The notes under the pieces: generated by a model
The model's database searches: none
Seen by the model: the letters and a program-made list of their open reading frames with translations, nothing else
What the model was told of the DNA's origin: nothing
Program-made: the position numbers and the translations under genes
Part shown: positions 1-8,668 of the stretch, piece by piece
Layout: the number at the start of each line of letters is the position of its first letter
Position numbering within the stretch: position 1 is the first letter of the stretch
Source: an uncultured Oscillospiraceae bacterium
GTDB taxonomy: Bacteria; Bacillota_A; Clostridia; Oscillospirales; Acutalibacteraceae
Length of the DNA: 64,000 nt
Direction: 5' to 3'
Assembly: GCA_910587995.1 (NCBI GenBank)
Contig: CAJUNS010000003.1
Location: forward strand, 1 to 64,000

Positions 1-64
1 TTTTTCAAACCCTGACGTTTCCGCAGTTAGAGAGTCTGTTTGACAAACCGCCCATATTAGATGA

Positions 65-256
65 TTATAAAATCTTCCGTAGCTTTTTCCGCAGATGGTC
101 TAGCCTTGCATAGATAGCCCCTGTTGTCAATCCTACAAGCGGGGAAATCTCCTTTGTGGAATAGCCCTGCATTTTTAGCAGGATAATTTGCAGGGTACGC
201 CTGTCCACCGTAAGCAATGCCCGATACAAGGTTTCGTTCTCAATCTCGTTCGTCCC
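65..256 (-). pseudogene. Sigma-70 family factor, C-terminal remnant (region 4)
   Basis: The last ~60 codons before the TAA at 65 read as a sigma-70 region 4 helix-turn-helix: a leucine-rich helix (ETLYRALLTVDRRTLQIILL), then QGYSTKEISPLVGLTTGAIY and a basic tail RLDHLRKKLRKIL. This part would bind the -35 element. Upstream of about position 250 the frame continues, but its residues no longer look like a sigma factor, because the same bases on the plus strand encode a VanZ-like protein. I read this as a gene that lost its 5' part in a deletion, not as a complete 132-residue protein. The base composition is less GC-rich than the genes further right. It may come from a mobile element or an ECF-like regulator. 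Confidence 0.6.
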
Positions 257-1370
257 TTTGGGCGTGTTTCTTCCCTTGGCGGCAAAACTATTCCGACGGT
301 GGTACTGGATGCTGGCGGCAGGGGCAGGAACCTCCCTGATCATCGAAGTGGCCCAGTACATCCTTGGCCGTGGACAAGCCGATGTGGACGATCTCATTTG
401 CAATACCCTGGGGGCTATGTTGGGGTACTGCCTGTGTATGCTGTTCATCAGTCTGGTGGGCAAACGATGGAAAACCGCTGGGGCCTATGCCTTGCTTCCA
501 GTCTTGTCCATTGTGGCCCTGGCGAGTGTATTCTTTACCTATTATCTCCAGCCCTATGGCAATCTGGAAGACGCCCCCATCTATGCCGCTGACACCAAAG
601 GTGTAGAATGGGTACTGGAATGTGCGTTGTCCGATGAACTGGGGCCGTCCGGGGTATATTGGACGGAACCCTTTACCACGGAGAGCTGTGATGCTTTTGC
701 CATAGATTTCCTTGGGCGGCAGGGCGCAGAAATCAATTTCGGCAGCCCTGATGTAAATTACTATGACAACAGCACCTTCTACTCTGACCACCGCACATAT
801 AGCTTAATCGTTAATCACAATGACCGCTCCTATGAGTACACAGATTTTCGGGTGGACAGCGATTTGCGTTACAGTGACAAGGGTGGAACAATTACGGAAG
901 ATGAGCTGCGTACTACCTTGGAAATGCTGGGTATTGATGTGCCTGACGCAGCCCAATTTGTTACTGTGGACGAAGAAAGGGGCGAGTATGCGTTCCAGGC
1001 GGAGTGCGTGGTGGAAGACGGTGTGCTGACCGCCGGTGAGTTAACTTGCCACATTGCGGAGGGCGGCATCCTCTATGAGGTTGACAATTCGCTCTCTGTC
1101 AGCACCCTTCACGGAGATGCCACTGTGATTTCTTCCCAAGAGGCATATAACCGTCTCTGTGCAGGTCGGTTCTCCTGGCAGGACGTACCTATGTTCAATT
1201 ACCTGAAGCCTAATCAGGTGCGGGTCACCGCCTGTGTTCTGGAATACATGGTCGACAGTAAAGGGTTCCGTCAGCCGGTCTATGTCTTCACCCTTTCGGA
1301 TGACCGAGATGCGGAGCTTCGCGGCGGCAACGGGTGGACTACCTTTGTTCCTGCACTGTCCGGGTCATAA
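246..1370 (+). pseudogene. VanZ-like membrane protein with C-terminal extracytoplasmic domain, 5' truncated
   Basis: The first ~75 codons match the second half of a VanZ domain: FVPLGVFLPLAAK, then a Trp-rich membrane segment, the SLIIEVAQ helix and the DVDDLICNTLGAMLGY motif. A further transmembrane helix (LLPVLSIVALASVFFTYYL) leads into ~270 residues without membrane segments. These are presumably extracytoplasmic and I do not recognise them, although the fold may resemble the YycH/YycI regulators. The usual VanZ N-terminus and first membrane helix are missing; the frame runs upstream into antisense of a sigma factor gene. The only nearby start is a TTG at 258 without a ribosome site. VanZ proteins are membrane proteins linked to glycopeptide or lipid II-directed resistance; this copy is probably inactive. 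Confidence 0.6.
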
Positions 1371-1423
1371 GTAAATCAATGATTGAAAATATGTCGCCCG
1401 CAAGAGGGTATTGTTAAGAAGAC

Positions 1424-1463
1424 AGCCCGTCTGACTCCCTGTTAGGAATCAGACGGGCTTTCG
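1424..1463 (+). terminator. Probable terminator after the VanZ-like remnant
   Basis: Arms at 1424-1438 and 1445-1459 (AGCCCGTCTGA... and its complement, one mismatch) close a 6-base loop and are followed by TTTC. The T-run is short, so efficiency is uncertain. The stretch 1464-1637 holds nothing else I can support. Confidence 0.5.
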
Positions 1464-1637
1464 TATGCACCCCGAAACCGTCAGCCAACAGTGATAAGTG
1501 AATTTAGTTCCTTATCACTATAAAGGCGAGAGCTAGGTGGATTACTTATTTATAATATTGGCAATATTGGCATTTTTAGAGTTAGAAGGCAGGAGCTACG
1601 CTTAAAAACGCAAATGGGGTTTCTTTTGGCAAAACAA

Positions 1638-1690
1638 TTGACATTCTGGAAGCAATGTGGTAAGCTCAACTTATATGATATATTAAAATA
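1638..1690 (+). promoter_or_regulatory. Promoter plus putative operator of the broken metallophosphoesterase gene
   Basis: A perfect -35 TTGACA (1638-1643) is followed after 17 bases by TAAGCT (1661-1666) as a weak -10. Ten bases further lies the near-palindrome TGATATATTA (1676-1685). The same arrangement, with TGATATATCA at 3965-3974, sits behind the permease promoter at 3924. The regulator gene between the two (2638-3786) is the obvious candidate to bind both; that is inference. Confidence 0.6.
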
Positions 1691-1710
1691 AATTTGGAGG
1701 TGGAAACAAC

Positions 1711-2560
1711 ATGGCAGGAACATTCGCGGTATTGGGGGATACGCACTTTGTGCACGAAGGCGCTCACTTTAACGCTTTAAAGCTCGGCTGGCCCGGCGGC
1801 GTGACTTCTGCGGGCACTCCCACAATCACGCGGCCTCCATACACCGGTTTGGCGGCCATGAGACAGCCCAGCTGATGAGCACGCCCCTCGGCTATCCCGA
1901 CGCGCCTCCCGTTCCCCTTTCCGATGTGCGGCCCATTCTGCCGGATGCCGGGACGTTCCGCTACGGCTGGGGATTTTTGGAGGATACCATGCCGGGCTGG
2001 TGGTTGGTAACCGTGGAAGAGGACGGGCTGACCGCCTGCTGGTACGCGCTTGGGCGAGGTTGGGCGGGCGTTGTTTCCATCCCCAAGAGCGGTCCGGCGG
2101 AGTTCCTCCAGGTCCCTCCCTGCAAAAGCACCTGTGGCGCCCTTCCCGACATGGCGGCGGTTGTACGCGCGCGGATCCGATTGGCGGGAAGCGGAGCCCA
2201 CGGGGCGGCTCTTGGCCAAGTGCTTTTCAATGGCCAGCCTCTTCAAACAGGCAAGCCGCTGGTGTATTTTGACAGCAGGCAGTTTATTGATATACCAAAA
2301 GAGCTTTTTCCCTGCATTGAGACCCAGAACGAGCTGACGTTGAGCTTCAGAACGCCGGCGAATCCGTAGGGGCGGCTGTCATCGAGCTGCTGCTTGACAA
2401 TGGGCGGATTGTTCGAAGCGGGGTTTCCCCGTTTTACACCACGAATGCCGCCTACGCGGAAAGGCTCCCCCATGCATTTGCGCTCCGCGGTGTTGGAAAA
2501 GCCGTGATACCAATTTCCTTTCAACTGGATGCCGGTCAGGCTGAAGCGTTTTCCCTGTAA
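1711..2560 (+). pseudogene. Metallophosphoesterase, disrupted by an internal deletion and a frameshift
   Basis: Translation would start at the ATG at 1711 behind TTTGGAGGTGG and gives MAGTFAVLGDTHFVHEGAHF, with the GDTH metal motif of calcineurin-like phosphoesterases. The frame closes at 1875. A second frame from about 1790 reads DFCGHSHNHAASIHRFGGHE, which holds the C-terminal GHSHNH metal motif, and continues through ~180 residues of a C-terminal domain to 2369. A third frame carries the last ~70 residues to the TAA at 2560, joined by a frameshift near 2352. The ~150-200 residues normally found between the two metal motifs are absent, so the catalytic core has been deleted. The gene shares promoter architecture with the sugar permease operon at 4140 and so probably once served the same pathway. 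The enzyme substrate cannot be told. Confidence 0.7.
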
Positions 2561-2564
2561 ATAA

Positions 2565-2631
2565 AAGACTGCACATCCCCTGCCGCAGCCGCGCATGCTT
2601 TGCGGGCGGAGGATGTGCAGTTTTTCTTTTT
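2565..2631 (+). terminator. Terminator between the metallophosphoesterase remnant and the convergent regulator
   Basis: The arms ACTGCACATCC (2568-2578) and its complement (2611-2621) enclose a GC-rich inner region that also pairs, followed by TTTTTCTTTTT. This is a convincing intrinsic terminator. It lies between two convergent genes, ending 7 bases before the regulator's stop codon. Confidence 0.8.
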
Positions 2632-2637
2632 AGAGCG

Positions 2638-3786
2638 CTAGAAACCGGCGCTCTTTTCTGGCTTCTGGTTCGCGGCCGCTGAGAGATCCAGAACGGAGCT
2701 TCGTTCAACAATCTCCACGTCAAATGTGTATTTGTCTTCACAGGGAACCCCACGGCGCAGCTGCTCAATGATTTCAACCGCTTTCTCTCCAATGGCGCGA
2801 AAATTCTGCTTGACCGACGTGATGGGAACCGGCATCAGCTGGCAGATGCTGCGATTATCCACCCCGATGATGGAAAGGGTTTGGGGAATGGGGATATTCA
2901 GCGCCAGCGCCTCGCGCTCGATATGCGTGGCACAGGTATCGTTAATGCAGACAATGGCGGTGGGCGGTTCGGGGAGAGCCATCAACCGCTGCAGCGCCTG
3001 GCGGGTGGAATTCTCCTCCACAGCTTCCCCGCCAGACGGGGCCGGGGCCAGGATTTCCACAAACAATTCCTCCTGGGGGATCAGCTGGTGCTCAATCAGC
3101 GCCTGGATGTACCCTTTAAACCGCTCTCCCTCCGTCCATTTTTCCTTGATGGAGGTTCCGCAGAAGGCAATGCGCCTGTGTCCTTTGGAGATGGCATAGT
3201 TGGTTACCTGGCGCATGGCTTTTTGGTTGTCGGCGGAAACGCAGGGCGCGTGAATACCCACTTTAGGAAAGTCCAAAAATACCAGGGGCTTGTGCTGAAT
3301 TTGAATCTTGGAAAAAACGTCGAGGTTTTCATACATGCCGGTAGGCCACACAACGAATCCCTGCACGTCTATCTTGAGCAGGTCCTCAATGATTTTTCTT
3401 TCCTGGGCTTTGCTGTGGGTCGAGTTAAAAAGGGAGATGGTGTGGTTGTACAACAAGGCGTTGCTTTGGGCGCCATCGCAGATTTCCAAGCTTACATCCA
3501 TATCAAAAGGAAGAATGATGGCAATGGAAGAGTTGGCGCTTTGGTTTTCCCGGTACTGCTGCGGAGGATTCACAATGGAGCCTCTTTTGCGGATGCGGTG
3601 AATGTAGCCGTCTGTTTCCAAGTCCTTCACCGCCCGGGTAGCCGTAATCCGGCTGACGGAGTAGGCCTCTGATATTTCGAGCTCTGTGGGAATCCGCTCT
3701 CCCGGCGGGTATTGGCCGGAGAGAATTTGACTTTTAATTTCATTATAAATTTTTTGGTAAAGCGGGATTTTCGCGTTGGTTGACAT
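2638..3786 (-). CDS. GntR/LacI-type (AraR-like) sugar-responsive transcriptional regulator
   Basis: A 382-residue hybrid regulator. Residues ~5-75 are a winged helix-turn-helix of the GntR type (YQKIYNEIKSQILSGQY, PGERIPTELEISEAYSVSR, RAVKDLETDGYIHRIRKRG). The rest is a LacI-family periplasmic-binding-like effector domain (IAIILPFDMD, FVVWPTGMYENL, GHRRIAFCG, IVCINDTCA, LSIIGVDNR). This layout is typical of AraR-like repressors released by a sugar. The start is the ATG at 3786 behind AAGGGGAAAGCTT; the frame continues upstream without a ribosome site. The gene stands between two plus-strand promoters with the same TGATATATYA element, so it probably controls the metallophosphoesterase remnant and the permease operon. 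It is intact although its target genes are broken. The inducer is unknown; the GH92 enzyme nearby suggests a mannoside. Confidence 0.85.
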   Translation of the reverse strand: MSTNAKIPLYQKIYNEIKSQILSGQYPPGERIPTELEISEAYSVSRITATRAVKDLETDGYIHRIRKRGSIVNPPQQYRENQSANSSIAIILPFDMDVSLEICDGAQSNALLYNHTISLFNSTHSKAQERKIIEDLLKIDVQGFVVWPTGMYENLDVFSKIQIQHKPLVFLDFPKVGIHAPCVSADNQKAMRQVTNYAISKGHRRIAFCGTSIKEKWTEGERFKGYIQALIEHQLIPQEELFVEILAPAPSGGEAVEENSTRQALQRLMALPEPPTAIVCINDTCATHIEREALALNIPIPQTLSIIGVDNRSICQLMPVPITSVKQNFRAIGEKAVEIIEQLRRGVPCEDKYTFDVEIVERSSVLDLSAAANQKPEKSAGF

Positions 3787-3923
3787 AAGCTTTCCCCTTG
3801 ATGGATGTTGTTTCTGCCTGCAATTATAATACAAAAAAAGGAAGATGTCAAAGGAAAGCGCCAAATTCTTGGAGGCATACTCAAAAACAATGCCTGTTTT
3901 TTAAATTTTTTTCAAGAAAATGG

Positions 3924-3974
3924 TTGACTTTTGTAAAAGAAGGTGGTATAGTAAGCGCATAATATGATATATCA
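3924..3974 (+). promoter_or_regulatory. Sugar permease operon promoter with putative operator
   Basis: TTGACT (3924-3929), 17 bases, then TATAGT (3947-3952) make a strong sigma-A promoter. TGATATATCA (3965-3974) is a perfect palindrome 12 bases downstream, where a bound repressor would block early elongation. It matches the element at 1676-1685. Confidence 0.75.
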
Positions 3975-4055
3975 AATATAGCTAGTTCAAAGCACACTGC
4001 CGCTTCCCTTTCCCCCGTCACAGCCGGTTTCTCTGGCGGAAGGCAAAGAAAAAAT

Positions 4056-4088
4056 CCCTCAATATGGAGACTGACTCCATATTGAGGG
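4056..4088 (+). other. Perfect 13-bp hairpin in the permease leader
   Basis: CCCTCAATATGGA (4056-4068) and its exact complement (4076-4088) enclose GACTGAC. No T-run follows; G and CAAAA come next, and the ribosome site AGGAGG lies ~40 bases further on. It could stabilise the mRNA 5' end or act as an attenuator. The remaining bases of 3787-4139 show only the promoter described separately. Confidence 0.55.
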
Positions 4089-4139
4089 GGCAAAACAGAA
4101 TGCGCGGCCCAATACAATATAACAAATAGGAGGCAACCC

Positions 4140-5057
4140 ATGAAAAAGCTGCAAAACCCCATTGCAAAACAAATTATGAGAAACTGGCAGATGTATCTGC
4201 TTGTTCTCCCGGCGCTGGTTTTCGTGTTTGTGTTCAGCTACGGCCCCATGTATGGCGTTCAGATTGCCTTCAAAAATTTCACGGTGGGAAAAGGCATCTG
4301 GGGCAGCGCCTGGGTGGGCTTTTCGCACTTCGCCCGCTTTTCAAGTCTCCCTATTTCAGCCAGCTGATTGTCAATACTCTCCGCATCAGCCTGTATGACC
4401 TTTTGCTGGGCTTCCCCCCTTCCCATTGTTCTGACCCTGTGCTTAAACGAGATGCGCAATGGGCCTTTCAAAAAAGCCTTTCAGACAATCACCTATGCCC
4501 CTCATTTCATTTCCGCCGTGGTGCTCTGCGGAATGGTAACCATTTTTTTAAATCCTTCCACCGGTATCATCAACCGGATTATAGCAATGCTGGGAGGAGA
4601 GCCGGTGGCTTTTTTAAGCAAAGCCGAGTATTTCCCCATGATATACACTTTAATGAATGTATGGCAAAATATGGGCTGGGGCAGCATTGTCTATTTGGCG
4701 GCGCTGTCTGGCGTGGACCAGCAGCTGTATGAATCGGCCATGGTAGACGGAGCGGGAAAGTGGAAAAGAATTTGGTATATTGATATTCCGCATATTTTGC
4801 CCACGGTCACCATTCTGCTGATTTTGAACAGCGGAAACATTCTAACCGTTGGTTTTGAAAAGGTTTTCCTTCTGCAAAATCCCTTGAACGCGGACGCTTC
4901 GGAAGTGATTTCCACCTATGTGTACAAAGCTGGACTGATCAACACACAATACAGCTTTTCCACGGCGGTGGGGCTTTTCAACGCGGTGGTCAATTTGGTT
5001 CTGCTGGTGCTGGTAAACACCTTTTCCCGCAAGTTCAGTGAAAATTCTTTGTGGTAA
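4140..5057 (+). pseudogene. Sugar ABC transporter permease (LplB/UgpA type), two frameshifts
   Basis: Three frames together rebuild one binding-protein-dependent permease of ~305 residues. The first frame (4140-4367) has MKKLQNPIAKQIMRNWQMYL and the membrane helix LLVLPALVFVFVFSYGPMYG. The second (~4340-4420) has SPYFSQLIVNTLRISLYDLL. The third (to 5057) has LPIVLTLCLNEM, several membrane helices and the cytoplasmic loop ESAMVDGAGKWKRIWYIDIP, the EAA motif that docks on the ATPase. The shifts fall near TTTTC at ~4337 and in a run of six C at ~4413-4418. The start has a good AGGAGG site. The encoded complex would import a complex saccharide. No ATPase gene is nearby, which is normal for this family because it often shares MsmK/MsmX. 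Raw-read error at homopolymers is the alternative to true mutation. Confidence 0.75.
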
Positions 5058-5068
5058 GGAGGAAAAGC

Positions 5069-5126
5069 ATGAATACGATTCGAAGCCGTGGGGATATCAT
5101 TTTTAATGTTGTAATGCGGTGTATGA
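5069..5126 (+). pseudogene. Second sugar permease (LplC type), only the first ~18 codons remain
   Basis: Behind TAAGGAGGAAAAGC an ATG opens MNTIRSRGDIIFNVVM, the typical N-terminal approach to the first membrane helix of LplC-type permeases, where D-x-IF precedes the helix. After ~18 codons the similarity stops abruptly and the sequence becomes the middle of a solute-binding protein in another frame. Nearly the whole gene has therefore been deleted. The spacing of 11 bases from the preceding stop fits an original lplB-lplC-lplA operon. Confidence 0.65.
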
Positions 5127-6442
5127 TTCAGCGGCGGCACCTACCCGGAGGTATTCTTCGGCGCTTACATCACCAATGACGAAGAGGTGAAATACGGCGT
5201 GGACGAAGGCCTGCTGATTCCCCTGGACGGTTTGATTGAACAGTATGCCCCAAACATCCAGAAAATGTTTGAGGAGCGTCCGGATATCAAAAAGTCCATT
5301 ACAGCCACCGATGGCCACATCTACTGCCTGCCTAATGTATCCGCGCCTATTACGTATGTTACCTCGTTTTGGTACAACGGCGATTGGCTGAAGAACATGA
5401 ACATTACAGAAGAGCAACTTCCAGACACCCTGGACGGTTATTACAAGCTTATGAAGCGCTTTCAGACAGAGGATCCCAATGGCAACGGCATTGCGGACGA
5501 ACAGCCCATGCGCTTTGCCTCCACCGGCGAAGCGGCAGACGTCAACGTTTACATTCTGCCTGCCTTCGGCATCGCGAACGCCCGGTTTTATGCGGAAGAT
5601 GGTGAAATCAAGTTCGGCATGCTGCACCCAAACTGGGTGGAATTTGTAAAGTACGTCAACAAGCTGTATGATGAAAAAAAATCGACAACGACTGGTATAC
5701 CATGGAGGCCTCCGCCCGGGTGGCCAAGGGCAATTCCAACCTAATCGGCATTGCCAACACTTCCCTGCCCCAGGCCATTTGGGACGTTAACGACCCGGAA
5801 ATTGCCAAAACATATCTTTTGGCCCCTCCCCTGCGCAGCGAGTATACCAACAACGAGCCCTGGGTGCGGGAAGCCGCCACAGGCATTCGCAAAGGCGCTT
5901 TCTCCATTACCAACAAATGCAAAAACCCAGAGGCCATGATCCGCTATGCGGACTACCTCTACTCGGAAGAGGGCTCCTTGTTTATCCACTATGGGAAAGA
6001 GGGCGGCCTGTGGGAGTATACCCCGGAAAAGCTCATGCGGTATATTATGCCCGAGGACGGCAGAACCGTGGAGGAATACCGCAGCGGCGTGGTTACGCCA
6101 GACAGCGGCACCTGGGTCCCCAAGTGGGTCCGCCCGGAAACCGAGGGGAACTGGGATGACGCCTTCCAGCAGTACAGAGTGCGTGTGCTGGATGAAAAGC
6201 TGATCCCCTACATCCGCCAGGGACTGCCGCAAATGTACTTTACCAGCGAGGAGCAGGCCCAGGCCGACATGCTGCTGCTGGACATTCAAAAGTACTGCGA
6301 TGAGATGGAAGCCAAATTCTTTGTGGGCGATTCTGACATAGAGAAAGACTACGCCAAATTTACCCAGGAGCTGAAAGCCTTGGGCATCGACGAGATGCTG
6401 GCGCTGTATCAAACCGCCTACCAGCGGTGGCTGGACGCATAA
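5127..6442 (+). pseudogene. Sugar-binding lipoprotein (LplA type), 5' deleted and frameshifted
   Basis: The frame begins in mid-protein with SGGTYPEVFFGAYITNDEEV, a segment normally ~90-110 residues into extracellular family 1 solute-binding proteins. It continues with IYCLPNVSAPITY and the calcium-loop-like DPNGNGIADEQP. At about 5680 a run of eight A shifts the frame; KIDNDWYTMEASARVAKGNS then continues to the stop at 6442. The signal peptide, lipobox and first lobe are lost through the deletion that also removed lplC. The protein would have captured an oligosaccharide outside the cell for the permeases at 4140 and 5069. With the binding protein and one permease gone, uptake through this system cannot work. 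Confidence 0.75.
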
Positions 6443-6489
6443 GCGCCGCCGGGCCGGATTAAGGCCATAAGAATTACGGAAAACACACA

Positions 6490-6514
6490 AGGGGCGGGAA
6501 TGTTTCTCGCCCCT
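6490..6514 (+). terminator. Hairpin after the binding-protein remnant
   Basis: AGGGGCG (6490-6496) pairs with CGCCCCT (6508-6514) around an 11-base loop, followed by CCTGTCTTAAAC. The T content is low, so readthrough into the mannosidase gene 38 bases on is likely. Confidence 0.4.
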
Positions 6515-6551
6515 CCTGTCTTAAACTAAGGGAAAAAGAGAGGAATTAAAC

Positions 6552-8627
6552 ATGAATATACCGTATGCGGATTACGTGAACCCATACATCGGAACCATAT
6601 CCCATTTGCTGAAGTCCACCCGGCCAGAAGCGTTTTTGCCCCACTGCTACCCAAAAAGCGCCCCTGTTTTTAACAGCAACACAGACTTTTTCTGCAACGA
6701 GATTCTTCGGGGCTTTCCCCTGGGTCTGACGCAGTTCTTGCCCGGACGCCTGGGCGGGGAGTTTCATCAAACGGTAGATCATTCCCGCGTAAGCGCGCAC
6801 CCTTATGGGTACTCCATGGAATTGGAGGAAAATGGGCCGGTTGTGGAAGCCGCCGTGACGGAGCACGCGTATATTTACCGCCTAACAAACGCGGGCCGGC
6901 TTTGCCTGCTTCTTACCGAGGGCGGCACGGTCCAGCGGCAGGGGGACTGCCTGCTGCTGCACGCCCGTGGAGACAGGGCCAGCCGGCAGTTTGAGCACGA
7001 ATATTTGCAGCTGCGCCTGGATTGCCCCTTTGACCTGTCGGAAGGTCCGGAAGGCTCCCTGCTGCTTTCTCCCCATCGCTCCCGTTTCGTGCTGTCTGGG
7101 GCGCTGTCTTTTGTCTCGTTTGAAAAGGCGGAAAAGATTTTTCAAAAAGAGCTGGCGGGAAAAAGCTTTGAGAGCCTGTGGAGCCGGGCAAAGAAGATTT
7201 GGAACCGCCAGCTGGGGGCCGTTAAAGCCTCCGGAGGATCCCAGGGACAGCTTCGCGCCTTTTATACCGCGCTTTACCGTTCTTTTCAGCGCATGGTGAA
7301 TTACGGGGAATATGGTGAATATTTCAGCGCCTATGACAATCAGGTGCATCAAGGAGGCTTCTTTTACACCAACGACCACATTTGGGATACCTTCCGCTGC
7401 ATGCATCCCTTGCAGCTGCTGTTGGAGCCGGACCGGCAGCAAGACATTTTGGAAAGCTATAATCTCATGTACCGCCAAAGCGGGCTGATGCCCTCCTGCC
7501 CCAACGTGGGGGGCGATTTGCCTGTGATGACCGGATTCCACGCTGCGGCGGTCTTTGCCGACGCCTATGCCAAAGGGCTGGAGGCAGACTATGCCACCGC
7601 CTATGAAGGCATCTGCAAAAACGCCATGGAGCAAAGCATGCTCCCCTGGGTGTGCGGAGCCGGATTGACCGAGCTGGAAAAATGCTACCAGGAAAAGGGG
7701 TTCTTCCCAGCCCTGCATCCGGGGCAGAAGGAGTGGGTCGGGCTGGTGCACCAGCGGGAGCGCAGGCAGTCTGTGTCCGTAACATTGGAGCACAGCTATG
7801 ACGATTGGTGCGCCGCCCAGCTGGCGGCGGCCCTGGGGAAAAAGGAGGCCCAGGCGCTTTTTCAGCGCCTGGCGGGCTTTTGGCGGAACATGTACAACCC
7901 GGACACCGGATTTATGTCCCCGCGGGACCAAGAGGGAAAATGGATTGAGTTTGACCCCATGTGGAGCGGCGGCCCGGGAGGCAGAGACTATTTTACCGAA
8001 AACAACGCCTATGTGTACACCTGGTCGGTTTTTCATGACATAGAGGGCCTAAAAGAACTGCTGGGCGGAGACCAGGCCATGGAAAACCGCCTGGACCAGC
8101 TGTTTACCGAAGGGGTGCGTGTAAACGGGAACCTGGTACATAAATACCGGTTTTTTAATCAATACGTTGACGCAACTGGGCTGATGGGCCAATTCGGCAT
8201 CGGAAACGAGCCATCTTTTCATATCCCCTACCTATATAACTATTGCGGCAAACCCTGGAAAGCGCAAAAACGCCTGCGCGACTTGATGGATATCTGGTTC
8301 AGCGACTCCCCCGCCGGCATTTGTGGAGACGAAGACGGGGGCGCAATGTCCAGCTTCTTTGTGTTCTCCGCCATGGGGTTTTATCCCGTCTGCCCAGGCA
8401 AGCCCCTGTATGCTTTAGGTACGCCGCTTTTTGACCAGATTGAGATCGCGGCGCCCAACCGGCCCGCCTTCCAGATTCAGGCCCAGGGGGCTGGAGAAGG
8501 CCTCCGGTACATTCAGGAGGCCCGCCTAAACGGAAAAAAGCTGCCCAGGCCCTCCCTTTCTCATCAAGAAATCATCCAAGGCGGAAGGCTTGAGCTGAAA
8601 ATGGGCAAACGCCCACAGGCCTGGTAA
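6552..8627 (+). CDS. Glycoside hydrolase family 92, alpha-mannosidase
   Basis: A 691-residue GH92 enzyme. Members are calcium-dependent exo-alpha-mannosidases, mostly alpha-1,2. N-terminal beta-sandwich: VNPYIGT and ~200 residues. Catalytic (alpha/alpha)6 barrel from ~240: FYTALYRSFQRM, FYTNDHIWDTFR, SCPNVGGDLPVMTG, LEHSYDDWCAAQLA, then the family hallmarks GNEPSFHIPYLYNY and GDEDGGAMSSFFVFSAMGFY. The acidic residues in the last two motifs are the conserved catalytic and metal-site region. There is no signal peptide, so the enzyme should act in the cytoplasm on imported mannosides. It starts at an ATG behind AGAGGAATTAAAC. It is the only intact enzyme gene of the sugar locus and shows no frameshift. 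Its substrate supply through the neighbouring transporter is broken. The exact linkage is not visible. Confidence 0.9.
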   Translation: MNIPYADYVNPYIGTISHLLKSTRPEAFLPHCYPKSAPVFNSNTDFFCNEILRGFPLGLTQFLPGRLGGEFHQTVDHSRVSAHPYGYSMELEENGPVVEAAVTEHAYIYRLTNAGRLCLLLTEGGTVQRQGDCLLLHARGDRASRQFEHEYLQLRLDCPFDLSEGPEGSLLLSPHRSRFVLSGALSFVSFEKAEKIFQKELAGKSFESLWSRAKKIWNRQLGAVKASGGSQGQLRAFYTALYRSFQRMVNYGEYGEYFSAYDNQVHQGGFFYTNDHIWDTFRCMHPLQLLLEPDRQQDILESYNLMYRQSGLMPSCPNVGGDLPVMTGFHAAAVFADAYAKGLEADYATAYEGICKNAMEQSMLPWVCGAGLTELEKCYQEKGFFPALHPGQKEWVGLVHQRERRQSVSVTLEHSYDDWCAAQLAAALGKKEAQALFQRLAGFWRNMYNPDTGFMSPRDQEGKWIEFDPMWSGGPGGRDYFTENNAYVYTWSVFHDIEGLKELLGGDQAMENRLDQLFTEGVRVNGNLVHKYRFFNQYVDATGLMGQFGIGNEPSFHIPYLYNYCGKPWKAQKRLRDLMDIWFSDSPAGICGDEDGGAMSSFFVFSAMGFYPVCPGKPLYALGTPLFDQIEIAAPNRPAFQIQAQGAGEGLRYIQEARLNGKKLPRPSLSHQEIIQGGRLELKMGKRPQAW

Positions 8628-8668
8628 GCGGTTCTGCCCCAGGCGCTGGCTGCCGCCGGGATGGACAT

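Noticed and set aside
257..463. 5' extension of the sigma factor frame (minus strand) as coding
   Set aside because: The residues beyond the region 4 homology are the antisense of VanZ codons and look random; the homology stops at the junction.
3787..3864. Longer N-terminus of the GntR/LacI-type regulator
   Set aside because: The extra 26 codons lack a ribosome site and are unlike the family; the ATG at 3786 has AAGGGG at the proper distance.
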